Notes under the pieces: generated by a model
Databases searched by the model: none
What the model saw: the letters and a program-made list of their open reading frames with translations, nothing else
What the model was told of the DNA's origin: nothing
Translations under genes and position numbers: made by a program
Part shown: positions 1 to 7,882 of the stretch, piece by piece
Layout of the letters: the number at the start of each line of letters is the position of its first letter
Numbering within the stretch: the stretch's first letter is position 1
DNA from: Acidimicrobiaceae bacterium
Lineage (GTDB): Bacteria; Actinomycetota; Acidimicrobiia; Acidimicrobiales; Aldehydirespiratoraceae
Direction of reading: 5' to 3'
Assembly: GCA_009842325.1 (NCBI GenBank)
Contig: VYFQ01000010.1
Span: 85,199-149,198 of the forward strand
DNA length: 64,000 nt

Positions 1-531
1 GTTGTCCTCTACGAAGCAACCCATGATCTCGCCGTCCACTCCGTCTACCAGGACTAGGCCGCGGCGGTCGGGGGGCGCCTGGTTGGAGTACAGGAGGATG
101 CGCCACGTCGGGCGGCTTCTCAAGCCCCGCCACGCGAGCTGTGCCGAAGCGTGCCCCACGGGGAAGCCCACCTCCCTGGTGGCGGCGACTAGGGCGTCGT
201 TCTCGTCGACGGCGAGATCCCAGCCGGCTTGCATGCAGTACAGGCCGAACAGGATTAAGGCGGCGCCGCCCACCCCGAAGCCGCCGTTGACGAGCACGGC
301 GTCGCTGCCGGCTACCAGCAGGATGAGGATGGAGGCCGCGCCTATCAGCAGGTAGAGCGCTCCGGCGATGCGGCGCCTGCTGTTGTTGGGGAACAGGTAG
401 GGCCCCACGTATCCGGCCGCATCGAGATCGGCGGGGAGTTGGTCGCGCACCTCGGCGTCACTCCCCGGGTCCAGAGCGGCTGCGATGTCTTCGCTCCCGG
501 CCGGGTCGCCTTCGGCGGTGGAGTCGTTCAC
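1..531 (-). CDS. Hypothetical membrane protein, 3' end cut by window edge
   Basis: An open frame runs without a stop from a GTG at 531 leftward off the window edge (177 codons seen). The first 50 residues are acidic and polar. Two hydrophobic segments follow at about residues 56-73 and 77-95, then a soluble C-terminal part. I recognise no family. It starts 38 bases after the stop of the SDR gene on the same strand, so it may be co-transcribed with it. No clear ribosome site precedes the GTG, and the frame stays open further upstream into the SDR gene, so the start is uncertain. Confidence 0.55.
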   Translation of the reverse strand, partial: MNDSTAEGDPAGSEDIAAALDPGSDAEVRDQLPADLDAAGYVGPYLFPNNSRRRIAGALYLLIGAASILILLVAGSDAVLVNGGFGVGGAALILFGLYCMQAGWDLAVDENDALVAATREVGFPVGHASAQLAWRGLRSRPTWRILLYSNQAPPDRRGLVLVDGVDGEIMGCFVEDN

Positions 532-569
532 GACCGGCAGAATAGGGCGACTGGCACGGATCGGAGGGG

Positions 570-1352
570 TCAGGCCGGGGGCCAGGCCAGGCCGCCGTCG
601 ACCTTGAGGATGGCGCCCGTGGTGTAGCTGGAGGCCGGTGAGGCCAAGTACAGCGCGGCGCCCACGATCTCGTCGGGCTGTCCTCCCCGCCCCAGCGGAA
701 TGCGCTCGCGGGCCGTCTCGGCGAACGCCTCCAGGTCCCAAGCATTGGCGATGTCGGTCAGGAACGGCCCGGGCATGATGCAGTTGACCCTGATCTTCGG
801 TCCCAGCATGTGGGCCAGCGCGACGGTCAGGTTGTTGAGCCCCGCCTTGGCCATCCCGTACGGGACCTCGATGGCGGAGGGCTGCACGGCCGCGATGCTG
901 GAGACGTTGATGATGCTGCCCTCCGCGTCGCGGGCCTGCATCTGCTCGGCCACCAGCGCGCACAGCCGGAAGGGGCCCTTCATGTTGAGCCCGATCACGC
1001 TGTCGAAGAGCCCTTCGGACACGCCGGCCAGCGACGGATACAGCGGCGAGCTTCCCGCGTTGTTGACAAGCACGTCGATCGGTCCGAGCCGATCCGTCAC
1101 CTCCTCCACGAAGGTCTCGCACTGCTCCCAGCGGCCCACATGCAGTCCTAGGCCGATCACGTCCGAACCCGTGGCCGCCGAGATCTCGGCCGCGGCCGCC
1201 TCGCATGCCTCTCGCTTGCGGCTCGCTATGGCCACGCGGGCCCCGCGACACGCGAACGCTTCGGCCATCTGCCGTCCCAGTCCGCGGCTGCCCCCGGTGA
1301 TGGCAACCACCTTGCCGGACAGTTCGAACAACGGATCGGTGCCTGTGGTCAT
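570..1352 (-). CDS. Short-chain dehydrogenase/reductase (SDR)
   Basis: A 260-residue classical SDR predicted to oxidise or reduce a hydroxyl/carbonyl group with NAD(P). The cofactor loop TGGSRGLG is at residues 19-26, the NNAG structural motif at 97-100, the catalytic serine near 151, and the YxxxK pair is Tyr165/Lys169. Size and the C-terminal VDGG signature are typical of 3-oxoacyl-ACP-reductase-like SDRs. The frame is open upstream to 1397, but the family alignment begins at the ATG at 1352. The gene is divergent from the decarboxylase-like gene at 1421. The substrate cannot be told from sequence. Confidence 0.9.
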   Translation of the reverse strand: MTTGTDPLFELSGKVVAITGGSRGLGRQMAEAFACRGARVAIASRKREACEAAAAEISAATGSDVIGLGLHVGRWEQCETFVEEVTDRLGPIDVLVNNAGSSPLYPSLAGVSEGLFDSVIGLNMKGPFRLCALVAEQMQARDAEGSIINVSSIAAVQPSAIEVPYGMAKAGLNNLTVALAHMLGPKIRVNCIMPGPFLTDIANAWDLEAFAETARERIPLGRGGQPDEIVGAALYLASPASSYTTGAILKVDGGLAWPPA

Positions 1353-1384
1353 AGAACCAGTCTGCCGGGAGTGCTCGGCTCCAA

Positions 1385-1390
1385 TACGCT
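1385..1390 (+). promoter_or_regulatory. Candidate -10 element (TACGCT) for the decarboxylase-like gene
   Basis: TACGCT fits the actinobacterial TANNNT -10 pattern. It lies in the gap between two divergent genes, about 30 bases before the GTG at 1421. An AGGAG ribosome site then sits just before that GTG. No convincing -35 was seen, so this is a weak call. Confidence 0.3.
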
Positions 1391-1420
1391 GAGCCACCTT
1401 CCGCGAGGACAGGAGACAGA

Positions 1421-2185
1421 GTGACCGAGACTCCTATGAGCCGTCCCGGCGAGGTGGCCGGATGGCCGAAGCTGGTAGTGACCTATCGAACCGACCCGAC
1501 CGGAGTAGAGCAGCTCGTGCCGCCCGGACTTGTTCCGGGCGAGCCGGTGGTGACCGTGGGCGTCTACTGCGTCCCCATCCTCGGGGAGCCGGAGTTCGGC
1601 ATCAGCATCAAGGTTCCGGCCTCCTGGCGCGGCACCCCCGGTCTCTACAACCTCGGCATGGGCATCGACCAGGAGGCGGCCGTGTCCATCAGCCATGAGA
1701 CCAACGGCCAGCCCAAGTTCCTGTGCGAGATCGACTTCTACCGCCTCGGCGACCACGTGGCGGCTCGCGCCACCCACCAGGGCTACACCTTCGTCGAGTT
1801 CAGCGGCGACGTAACCGGGTCAATCGACGTAGCGCCCGGCGATGTGAGCGACCACGAGTGGTGGATCAAGTATTCCCGGGCCATAGGCGGAGCCGACGGC
1901 TCCTACGACTTCCCGCCCCACGTGGTGGACGTTGCCACCACCTTTGAGCAGAAGCACATCGAGAGCGTGGACGGTGAGCTGAAGCTGCTGGACAGCCCGT
2001 GGGATCCGGTCGCTCGCTATCTGCCGCTCCGGGAGCAGCTGTCGGCGCAGCTCGTGACCCACCAGGCCAAGGCCCGCAGCATCACCAACGCTGGCCCCCT
2101 CGACCCGAACGCCTTCTGGCCCCATGCCGACACCATCGGCGCCTCCCGCTGGCCCGGAACCCGGGGCGGTCCCCGCGCCGACTGA
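1421..2185 (+). CDS. Acetoacetate decarboxylase-like protein
   Basis: A 254-residue protein resembling the acetoacetate decarboxylase superfamily. This rests on the overall pattern: an N-terminal segment with PxGL, a central beta-rich region, and a lysine in NGQPKFL that aligns with the Schiff-base lysine region of the family (usually W/F-P-K-K). The GTG start at 1421 is preceded by AGGAGACAGA, a good ribosome site. It lies between two SDR genes, one divergent and one convergent, suggesting small-molecule keto-acid or ketone metabolism. True decarboxylase activity is not assured, because several superfamily members do other chemistry. Confidence 0.7.
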   Translation: MTETPMSRPGEVAGWPKLVVTYRTDPTGVEQLVPPGLVPGEPVVTVGVYCVPILGEPEFGISIKVPASWRGTPGLYNLGMGIDQEAAVSISHETNGQPKFLCEIDFYRLGDHVAARATHQGYTFVEFSGDVTGSIDVAPGDVSDHEWWIKYSRAIGGADGSYDFPPHVVDVATTFEQKHIESVDGELKLLDSPWDPVARYLPLREQLSAQLVTHQAKARSITNAGPLDPNAFWPHADTIGASRWPGTRGGPRAD

Positions 2186-2200
2186 AGGCCGGCCGCCTAC

Positions 2201-2252
2201 CCGAATTGGCAGCGGAGAGTGCCGTTTCGGGCGTCCTGGGCTGCCAATTCGG
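2201..2252. terminator. Perfect 13-bp inverted repeat between convergent genes
   Basis: CCGAATTGGCAGC at 2201-2213 is exactly complementary to GCTGCCAATTCGG at 2240-2252, with a 26-base loop. It fills the gap between the stops of the decarboxylase-like gene (2185) and the SDR gene (2259), so it could stop transcription in both directions. There is no T-tract, and the loop is long for a simple intrinsic terminator. A protein-binding site is an alternative. Confidence 0.55.
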
Positions 2253-2258
2253 TTCCGC

Positions 2259-3152
2259 TCAGGTTGCGAGGTTGTGGCCCGGAGGCATCTCCGCCCGACC
2301 GATGGCCTCGGCCCGGGAGTGCAGCAGCTCGGCGGTCTCGTCCAGGTCCCGGGCGATGATGTAGCGGCGCTCGGCCACCCCGTCGACCACAAACTCTCCC
2401 AGCTCGTCGAGGTCGGCGACCTGAGGCTCCTCGCCGCGCATCTCGGCCACGATCTCCTTGAGCTGCTCGAACGTGAGGCTGCCTCTTCCCGTACCCTCGC
2501 CCACCCGCTGCAGGTGCTCGGGACGGTTGCGCTGGGCGTTGAAGAGGCCGGTGTCCATCATTCCGCCCGACGGGTAGAACACCGACGCCCGAAGGTTGGT
2601 GCCTTCGTTGATGAGGTTGTGGTTGAGGGCCTCCGTAAAGCAGCTTGCCGCCGCCTTGGAGGAGGCGTACACCGAGGCGGTCGGCACCGGGGCGAACCCG
2701 CCGTCGCCCGATGACGTGACGATCACCTGGCCGGGCTCGCCGCTGGCGATCATGCGGGGAACGAACGCCCACGTGCAGATGGCCACCCCGAACACGTTGA
2801 CGCCGAAGCACCAGCGCCAGTCGTTGGGCTCCTGCTGCCAGGGCTTGCCTCCCCCGCCGGAGGTGACCCCGGCGTTGCAGAACAGCAGGTTGCAGGATCC
2901 GTGAGCCTCGAACACATGGTCGGCCAGAGCGGCGACGGAGTGCTCGTTGCTCACGTCGGTGCGCACCCCCTCTACCGGCCCCAGAGGCGCCAACTCATCG
3001 ACCGCCTGCCCCAGTACCGGCTCCTCAATGTCGGCGATCACCACCGTTGCGCCCCGGCGGAGCAGCGCTCTGACGATTCCCTTGCCGATGCCGCCGGCCC
3101 CGCCGGTCACCACCGCGACCGACCCGTCGATCGTCAGGCGATCCAAGGTCAT
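2259..3152 (-). CDS. Short-chain dehydrogenase/reductase (SDR)
   Basis: A 297-residue SDR. The cofactor motif TGGAGGIG is at residues 16-23, CNAGV follows, and YASSK is the catalytic pair. The C-terminus is about 40 residues longer than a minimal SDR, and a Leu/Glu-rich helix region follows the catalytic core. The ATG at 3152 lies 13 bases after the stop of the molybdopterin oxidoreductase, so the two are probably one transcript. The pairing suggests an alcohol/aldehyde pathway (inference). The substrate is unknown. Confidence 0.88.
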   Translation of the reverse strand: MTLDRLTIDGSVAVVTGGAGGIGKGIVRALLRRGATVVIADIEEPVLGQAVDELAPLGPVEGVRTDVSNEHSVAALADHVFEAHGSCNLLFCNAGVTSGGGGKPWQQEPNDWRWCFGVNVFGVAICTWAFVPRMIASGEPGQVIVTSSGDGGFAPVPTASVYASSKAAASCFTEALNHNLINEGTNLRASVFYPSGGMMDTGLFNAQRNRPEHLQRVGEGTGRGSLTFEQLKEIVAEMRGEEPQVADLDELGEFVVDGVAERRYIIARDLDETAELLHSRAEAIGRAEMPPGHNLAT

Positions 3153-3165
3153 CCGAGACCGTCTC

Positions 3166-5364
3166 TCATGCGGGCACGACCTCGACGGGGATCCCGTTGA
3201 CGGCCGCGTTGCCCGACGGCACGTCCAAGAAGTCGGGCGGGGCCAGCAGGTTGTTGTTCACGCCGGCGTGCTCGCGGGCCACTGACTGCCGGGTGCCGGG
3301 CTTGTCGTGGCCCCAGCCGTGGGGCAGCGACACCACACCGGGCATCATCTCATCGCTGACCTCGGCCGAGACCTCGATGCTGCCGTTAGAGGACGACACC
3401 ACCGCGACGGCGCCGTCGTCGACGCCCCGCGCGGCCGCGTCGTCGGGATGGATGAGCAGGGTGCAGCGGTCCTTGCCGCTCACCAGCACCTTCACGTTGT
3501 GCATCCAGGAGTTGTTGGAGCGCAGGTGGCGGCGGCTGGTGAGAACCAGCGGCTCGACAGGGCGGTCGAGGCGGTCGGCGAGCCGGCTGACGTCGCCGAT
3601 GATGTGATCGGGAGCCAGGTCGATCTTCCCGTCGTCGTGGAGCACGATCTCGTCGATGCGTGGCACCATCGGGCCGAAGTCCACACCGTCGGGGTGCTCC
3701 TTGAGCTTCTCCAGGGTGAGGCCGTCGGGGTTCTCGCCGTAGCGATCGCCCCACGGGCCCGTGCGGATGGCCAGATCGTTGAGACGCTCGGGGCCGGGCT
3801 CCGGTGAGGCGGCCAGGGCCGCCTCCGGGTCGGCGCCCGAGAGTGCGGCGAGGTTCGAGAAGTACCCGTCGTCGATCGCGGCCGCGTCGGTGTCCGACGG
3901 GATCCCAGCGCAGATGGCGCCTAAGCGGAGCAGGATCTCCCACTCATGCGGCCGGTCCCCAGCGGGCGGGAACAGCGGCGGCGACCACTTGGCGGCCGAG
4001 CGGGTGGCCCACCCCCACAGCAGCTCGTCGCAGTGAGGCTGTTCCAGCGCCGAGAGGCCGGGCAGGATCACGTCGGCGTGCCGGGACGTCTCGTTTAAAG
4101 CGTTGTCGAGCGAAATCATGGCATCGAGTTGGGGCAGGGCCGCGTCCAGGCGGCCGGCGTCGGGGGCCGATATCACCGGATTGCCGCAGATGACCACTAA
4201 GGCCTTGATCTGGCCCGGTCCGGGCGTGTCGATCTCCTCGGCCAGACACGACAGCGGGAACTGTCCCAGAGCCTCCGGCGCCCCTCGCACGCGGCTGTGC
4301 CGGCGGCCGAAGCCCTTGGGCGAGCCCCATTCCTGCTGGGCCGTGGTCACAGCCACCGGCTTGGCCCACATGAGCCCGCCTTCCGCATCGAGGTTGCCGG
4401 TGAGCGCGCAGATGACGTCTGGCAGCCACGACGCCAGGGTGCCGAACTCCTGGTTGCAGGTGCCGATGCGGGCATACCAGACGGCCCGGTCGGCTGCCGC
4501 GAACTCGCGGGCCAGCGTGCGGATCAGCTCGGGGCTGGTGCCGCAGGCGTCTGCCACCCGCTCGGGTGGGAAGTCGGCCGCGATGCGTCGTACGTCGTCC
4601 ACCCCCTTGAGGCGGTCGGCCAGGTGTCCCAGCCGGACAAGGCCGTCAGCGAACAGCACGTTGACCACCGCTAGCTGCAACAGGGCATCGGTGCCGGGCC
4701 TCACCGGCAACCACTGGTCGGCGTGCTTGACCGTTCCGGTGCGTCGGGGGTCGATCACCACCACCTTGCCGCGCTCACGGATCCGGTCGAGCGCGGCCGG
4801 CACGTCTGCGTGAGCCAGCAGGCTGCCCTGGCTGGCGTGGGGGTTGGCCCCTTGAACGACCATGAAGTCGGTCCGCTCAATGTCGGGTGCCGGGATGCGC
4901 CAGGCCTGCCCGTACATGAGCTGGCACACGACATTCTTGGGCCACTGGTCGATCGTGCCGGCCGAGTAGATCACGGGCAGTTGAGCCAGGCCCATGAACA
5001 GACCCACATAGCGGCTGATCGAGTAGTTGTGGGCAGCCGGATTGCCCACATAGGCGGTGATCGCCTCGACACCGTGGTCCGAGCGAACCTTGCCGATGAG
5101 TTCGGAGCACCGTGCGAATGCGTCATCCCAGGCGGACTCGACGAAGTCACCCGACGAGTTGCGCACGAGCGGTGCCCGCAGCCGGTCGGGGTCGGAGTGA
5201 AGATGCCCGAGCGTTGTGCCCTTGGGGCAGATATAGCCCTTGGACCACACGTCGTTGCGGTTGGGCCTGATGAGCTTGACCTCACCGTGGGCGTGGTGCA
5301 CCTCAAGCCCGCACATCGCCTCACACAGAGGGCAGGTGCGGATGTGGATGCTGCGCTCCGTCAT
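3166..5364 (-). CDS. Molybdopterin-dependent oxidoreductase with N-terminal 4Fe-4S site
   Basis: A 732-residue member of the DMSO-reductase/formate-dehydrogenase-like family that binds bis-MGD molybdenum or tungsten. The N-terminus has Cys11, Cys14, Cys18 (CPLCEAMC) and Cys46 in CPKG, the classic 4Fe-4S site. The final 120 residues form the molybdopterin-dinucleotide-binding domain (RRHLRSNNSWMHN and PHGWGH regions). There is no Tat signal, so it should be cytoplasmic. The ATG at 5364 is preferred over the in-frame GTG at 5370, because GAGAGG sits five bases before the ATG. No electron-transfer subunits are adjacent, only an SDR downstream, so substrate and partner are unknown. Confidence 0.88.
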   Translation of the reverse strand: MTERSIHIRTCPLCEAMCGLEVHHAHGEVKLIRPNRNDVWSKGYICPKGTTLGHLHSDPDRLRAPLVRNSSGDFVESAWDDAFARCSELIGKVRSDHGVEAITAYVGNPAAHNYSISRYVGLFMGLAQLPVIYSAGTIDQWPKNVVCQLMYGQAWRIPAPDIERTDFMVVQGANPHASQGSLLAHADVPAALDRIRERGKVVVIDPRRTGTVKHADQWLPVRPGTDALLQLAVVNVLFADGLVRLGHLADRLKGVDDVRRIAADFPPERVADACGTSPELIRTLAREFAAADRAVWYARIGTCNQEFGTLASWLPDVICALTGNLDAEGGLMWAKPVAVTTAQQEWGSPKGFGRRHSRVRGAPEALGQFPLSCLAEEIDTPGPGQIKALVVICGNPVISAPDAGRLDAALPQLDAMISLDNALNETSRHADVILPGLSALEQPHCDELLWGWATRSAAKWSPPLFPPAGDRPHEWEILLRLGAICAGIPSDTDAAAIDDGYFSNLAALSGADPEAALAASPEPGPERLNDLAIRTGPWGDRYGENPDGLTLEKLKEHPDGVDFGPMVPRIDEIVLHDDGKIDLAPDHIIGDVSRLADRLDRPVEPLVLTSRRHLRSNNSWMHNVKVLVSGKDRCTLLIHPDDAAARGVDDGAVAVVSSSNGSIEVSAEVSDEMMPGVVSLPHGWGHDKPGTRQSVAREHAGVNNNLLAPPDFLDVPSGNAAVNGIPVEVVPA

Positions 5365-5422
5365 GGACACCTCTCGCTACGTCTCAGGTCGGCGTTGATC
5401 CTAAGGGGCGGGCGGCACGGGA

Positions 5423-5860
5423 TCAGACTTCGAGCATCAGGGTGACGGGGCCGTCGTTGGTCAGCTGCACCGCCATGTTCGCCCCGAAGGAGCCGGTGGC
5501 CACGGTGGCCCCCAGTCGCTTGAGCTCCTCCACGAGGGCTTCGATGAGGCGGCTGGCCTCGTCGGGCGCGGCCGCAGCGATGAACGACGGCCGGCGGCCC
5601 TTGCGGGTGTCGCCGTACAGCGTGAACTGGCTGACGACCAGCATCTCGCCGCTGGTATCGGCCACCGACCGGTTCATGTGGCCGTTGTCGTCGGCGAAGA
5701 TGCGCAGGTGCCACAACTTGGCCGCCAGCTTCACCGCGGCTTGGTGGTCGTCACCGTGGGTGACTCCCACCAGGCAGCACAACCCCGGTCCGATCTCGCC
5801 CACCACCTGACCGTCCACCCGCACGCGGGCCTCGGAGGCCCGTTGCACCAGCGCTCTCAC
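5423..5860 (-). CDS. dtd: D-aminoacyl-tRNA deacylase
   Basis: A 145-residue protein matching the family's usual length. It hydrolyses D-amino acids (and glycine from mischarged tRNAs) off tRNA, protecting translation. The invariant SQFTL motif is at about residues 77-81. The C-terminal active-site motif, usually NxGPVT, reads NDGPVT. The start MRALVQRA is canonical. The ATG at 5860 overlaps the stop of the upstream EamA transporter by four bases, indicating translational coupling. Confidence 0.95.
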   Translation of the reverse strand: MRALVQRASEARVRVDGQVVGEIGPGLCCLVGVTHGDDHQAAVKLAAKLWHLRIFADDNGHMNRSVADTSGEMLVVSQFTLYGDTRKGRRPSFIAAAAPDEASRLIEALVEELKRLGATVATGSFGANMAVQLTNDGPVTLMLEV

Positions 5861-6771
5861 GGGGCCAGCCTACGAATTGCGGTGCCCGGACCCGGCCTGA
5901 AGCGCTTGGAACGGCCGGCCGCCACCGTGCCGTAGAACACGCCGGCCAGCACCACCACAGCGCCGGCCACCGTGCTGGCGCCGGGCAACTCCGACAGGAA
6001 CAATGCGGCCCACACCGTGCCGGCCACCGTCTCGGTCGGCGCGAACAGCGAGACCTCCGACACGGGGGCGTAGCGGAGGGCGTTCGAGTTGGCCAGCCGG
6101 CCCAGGGGGTTGAAGCACAGTCCCATGGCCGCGATGGCCAGGTAGGCCCGCCCGTCGAGCGAGAACGGAGAGGCCGCGAAGCTCGTGATGACCACGACCA
6201 GGGCCGCGCTGAGGAACAACGCGGCCCGGCGGCTCACGTCCGGGAAGCGCCGCCAGACGGTCATGTTCCCGGCGAAGCACACCACAGCCAACAGCGCCAG
6301 GAGGTCGCCCCTCAGCGTCGGCTCCCCCACCGAGTTCGACACGATCACTCCGATGCCCACCATGGTGAGGGTGATGGCCACGGCCACGCGCCGGGTGATG
6401 GGCTCGCCCAGAAACAGCCGGGCGCACAGCGAGGCCATCAGAGGAGCCGCGGCCACGATGGCCACCACGTTGGCCACCCGGGTCTCGGTGATGGCGGTGA
6501 TGAAGGCCAGCTGGCTCACCGACGCCAGCGCGCCCACACCAATGATGGGCAACCGGTGGGTCCGCAGAGACTCCAACGCAGGGCGCCGGTCGAACCACCG
6601 CCCGAAGGTGGAGTGCACTACCAACGCGCAGCACGACACCAGGAAGGCCACGTCCAGCGCACCGGCCTCCGACACTCGCACCCACAGCGAGTCGGTGGAG
6701 ACGCACAGCATGCCGACGCCGGCCAGCAGCCATCCCAGCGGCCGCCGATCGTCCGAGTGCTCCGCGCTCAC
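5857..6771 (-). CDS. EamA/DMT-family transporter
   Basis: A 304-residue, very hydrophobic protein with about ten predicted transmembrane helices in two five-helix repeats, typical of EamA drug/metabolite transporters. Both halves can be followed, the first from about residue 12 to 145 and the second from about 152 to 285, with a basic C-terminal tail (GRSKRFRPG). The substrate is unknown. Members of the family export amino acids, metabolites or drugs. It overlaps dtd by four bases and is probably transcribed with it. Confidence 0.85.
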   Translation of the reverse strand: MSAEHSDDRRPLGWLLAGVGMLCVSTDSLWVRVSEAGALDVAFLVSCCALVVHSTFGRWFDRRPALESLRTHRLPIIGVGALASVSQLAFITAITETRVANVVAIVAAAPLMASLCARLFLGEPITRRVAVAITLTMVGIGVIVSNSVGEPTLRGDLLALLAVVCFAGNMTVWRRFPDVSRRAALFLSAALVVVITSFAASPFSLDGRAYLAIAAMGLCFNPLGRLANSNALRYAPVSEVSLFAPTETVAGTVWAALFLSELPGASTVAGAVVVLAGVFYGTVAAGRSKRFRPGPGTAIRRLAP

Positions 6772-6830
6772 CGGGTCAAGCTAACGGCCGCCCACCACGA
6801 CCGAAGGGATGCCAGAGGGTCGGCCGCGGT

Positions 6831-7802
6831 TCAGGTCGAGGCGAGGAAGGTCTGCGGGTCGGCCCTGAAGGCCCGTAGGCAGCCGGGGGCGCAGAACCAG
6901 TAGTCGTTGCCGTCGTGGACAGTGTGGTACTTGGCGTCGTCCACAGCGACCGTCATCCCGCAGACCGGGTCGATGGCCTCCACTCTGCGGGGAGCCTCGC
7001 TCGATCCGCCCGTCACGAGTTCGCCTCGGACTCGCCGAGCCACGAGGTCGGCCATCACCGCCACCGCTATCTCCGCGTTGGCGACTGCGCCGAGGTCCAC
7101 ACCTGCGGGTGCGTGAACACGATCCAGGTCCGCACCGGCCGTGCCCCGGCTGCGCAGATGGTCGAGCACGGTCGCGGCTCGCCGGTCCGAGGCAATCAGG
7201 CCCACATAGCCCGCATCGCTTTCCAGCGCGGCTTCGAGGGCCAGGTCGTCGTAATGACCCTGGGTGGCAACCACAACCGCGGTGGCGCCGTCGATCCCCA
7301 ACCCCGACAGGTCAAGCTTGGTACGCACCAGCTCCGGCCGGGTGTGCTCGTCAGGGTTACCGCCGTCGTCTATGACTGTGGCCCCCCAGCCGAGCGAGAC
7401 GGCCATCTCGGCCAGCGCGTCCACCGCCGGGGACCGGCCAACCACCACCACTTGGGGCTCAGGCCGGTGCGGCTCGAGGTACACCTCCAGTGCTCCCTCG
7501 GACTCACAGGCCATGGCTATAGACCGAACGCCATCCTGCGAGCGCCCATCAAGCTCGTCGGACTGGCCGAGGAACAGCAGCGCGGGCTGGCCGGTATCCA
7601 AGCACTCCCGGGCATGGCGAACGACCGAGGGCTCGGCGCAGGCGCCGCCCAGCCAGCCCCGAACCGTTCCGTCCGCCAGGACCACAGCTTTGGAGCCCTG
7701 CCGTCCCGACGACGGGCCCCGCCGCCACACCACCGTGGCCAGGACGTACGGCACGCGCTGCTCGCTGAGCTCCACCGCGTCGACCAGCACCGAAACATCC
7801 AT
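6831..7802 (-). CDS. XdhC/CoxI-family molybdoenzyme maturation factor with C-terminal YHS domain
   Basis: A 323-residue protein. Residues about 10-70 are the XdhC/CoxI N-terminal domain (RRGPSSGRQGSKAVV, GGACAEP). Residues about 115-255 are the Rossmann-like C-terminal domain (VVVVGRSPAVDAL, GLIASDRRA). The last 47 residues form a YHS domain beginning DPVCGMTV with a second CAPGC pair, probably a metal site. XdhC proteins hold and sulfurate or insert the molybdenum cofactor in xanthine and CO dehydrogenases. It lies downstream of the coxMSL cluster on the same strand, so it is most likely the maturation factor for that enzyme. Confidence 0.87.
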   Translation of the reverse strand: MDVSVLVDAVELSEQRVPYVLATVVWRRGPSSGRQGSKAVVLADGTVRGWLGGACAEPSVVRHARECLDTGQPALLFLGQSDELDGRSQDGVRSIAMACESEGALEVYLEPHRPEPQVVVVGRSPAVDALAEMAVSLGWGATVIDDGGNPDEHTRPELVRTKLDLSGLGIDGATAVVVATQGHYDDLALEAALESDAGYVGLIASDRRAATVLDHLRSRGTAGADLDRVHAPAGVDLGAVANAEIAVAVMADLVARRVRGELVTGGSSEAPRRVEAIDPVCGMTVAVDDAKYHTVHDGNDYWFCAPGCLRAFRADPQTFLAST

Positions 7803-7825
7803 ATCTCCCGCTCCCCTCCCTGCCG

Positions 7826-7831
7826 ATTCTA
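7826..7831 (-). promoter_or_regulatory. Candidate -10 element (TAGAAT) for the XdhC-type gene
   Basis: On the minus strand TAGAAT lies about 23 bases before the start at 7802, with purine-rich ribosome sites (GGGAGG, GGGAG) in between. It is the only strong -10-like sequence in the 80-base gap after the PhoX-like gene, and suggests this gene can be transcribed separately from cox. No clear -35. Confidence 0.35.
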
Positions 7832-7882
7832 GTCACAGCGCCGAATGTCCGGCCCGCCCGGCCTCAGTTCAAGATGGAGAGG

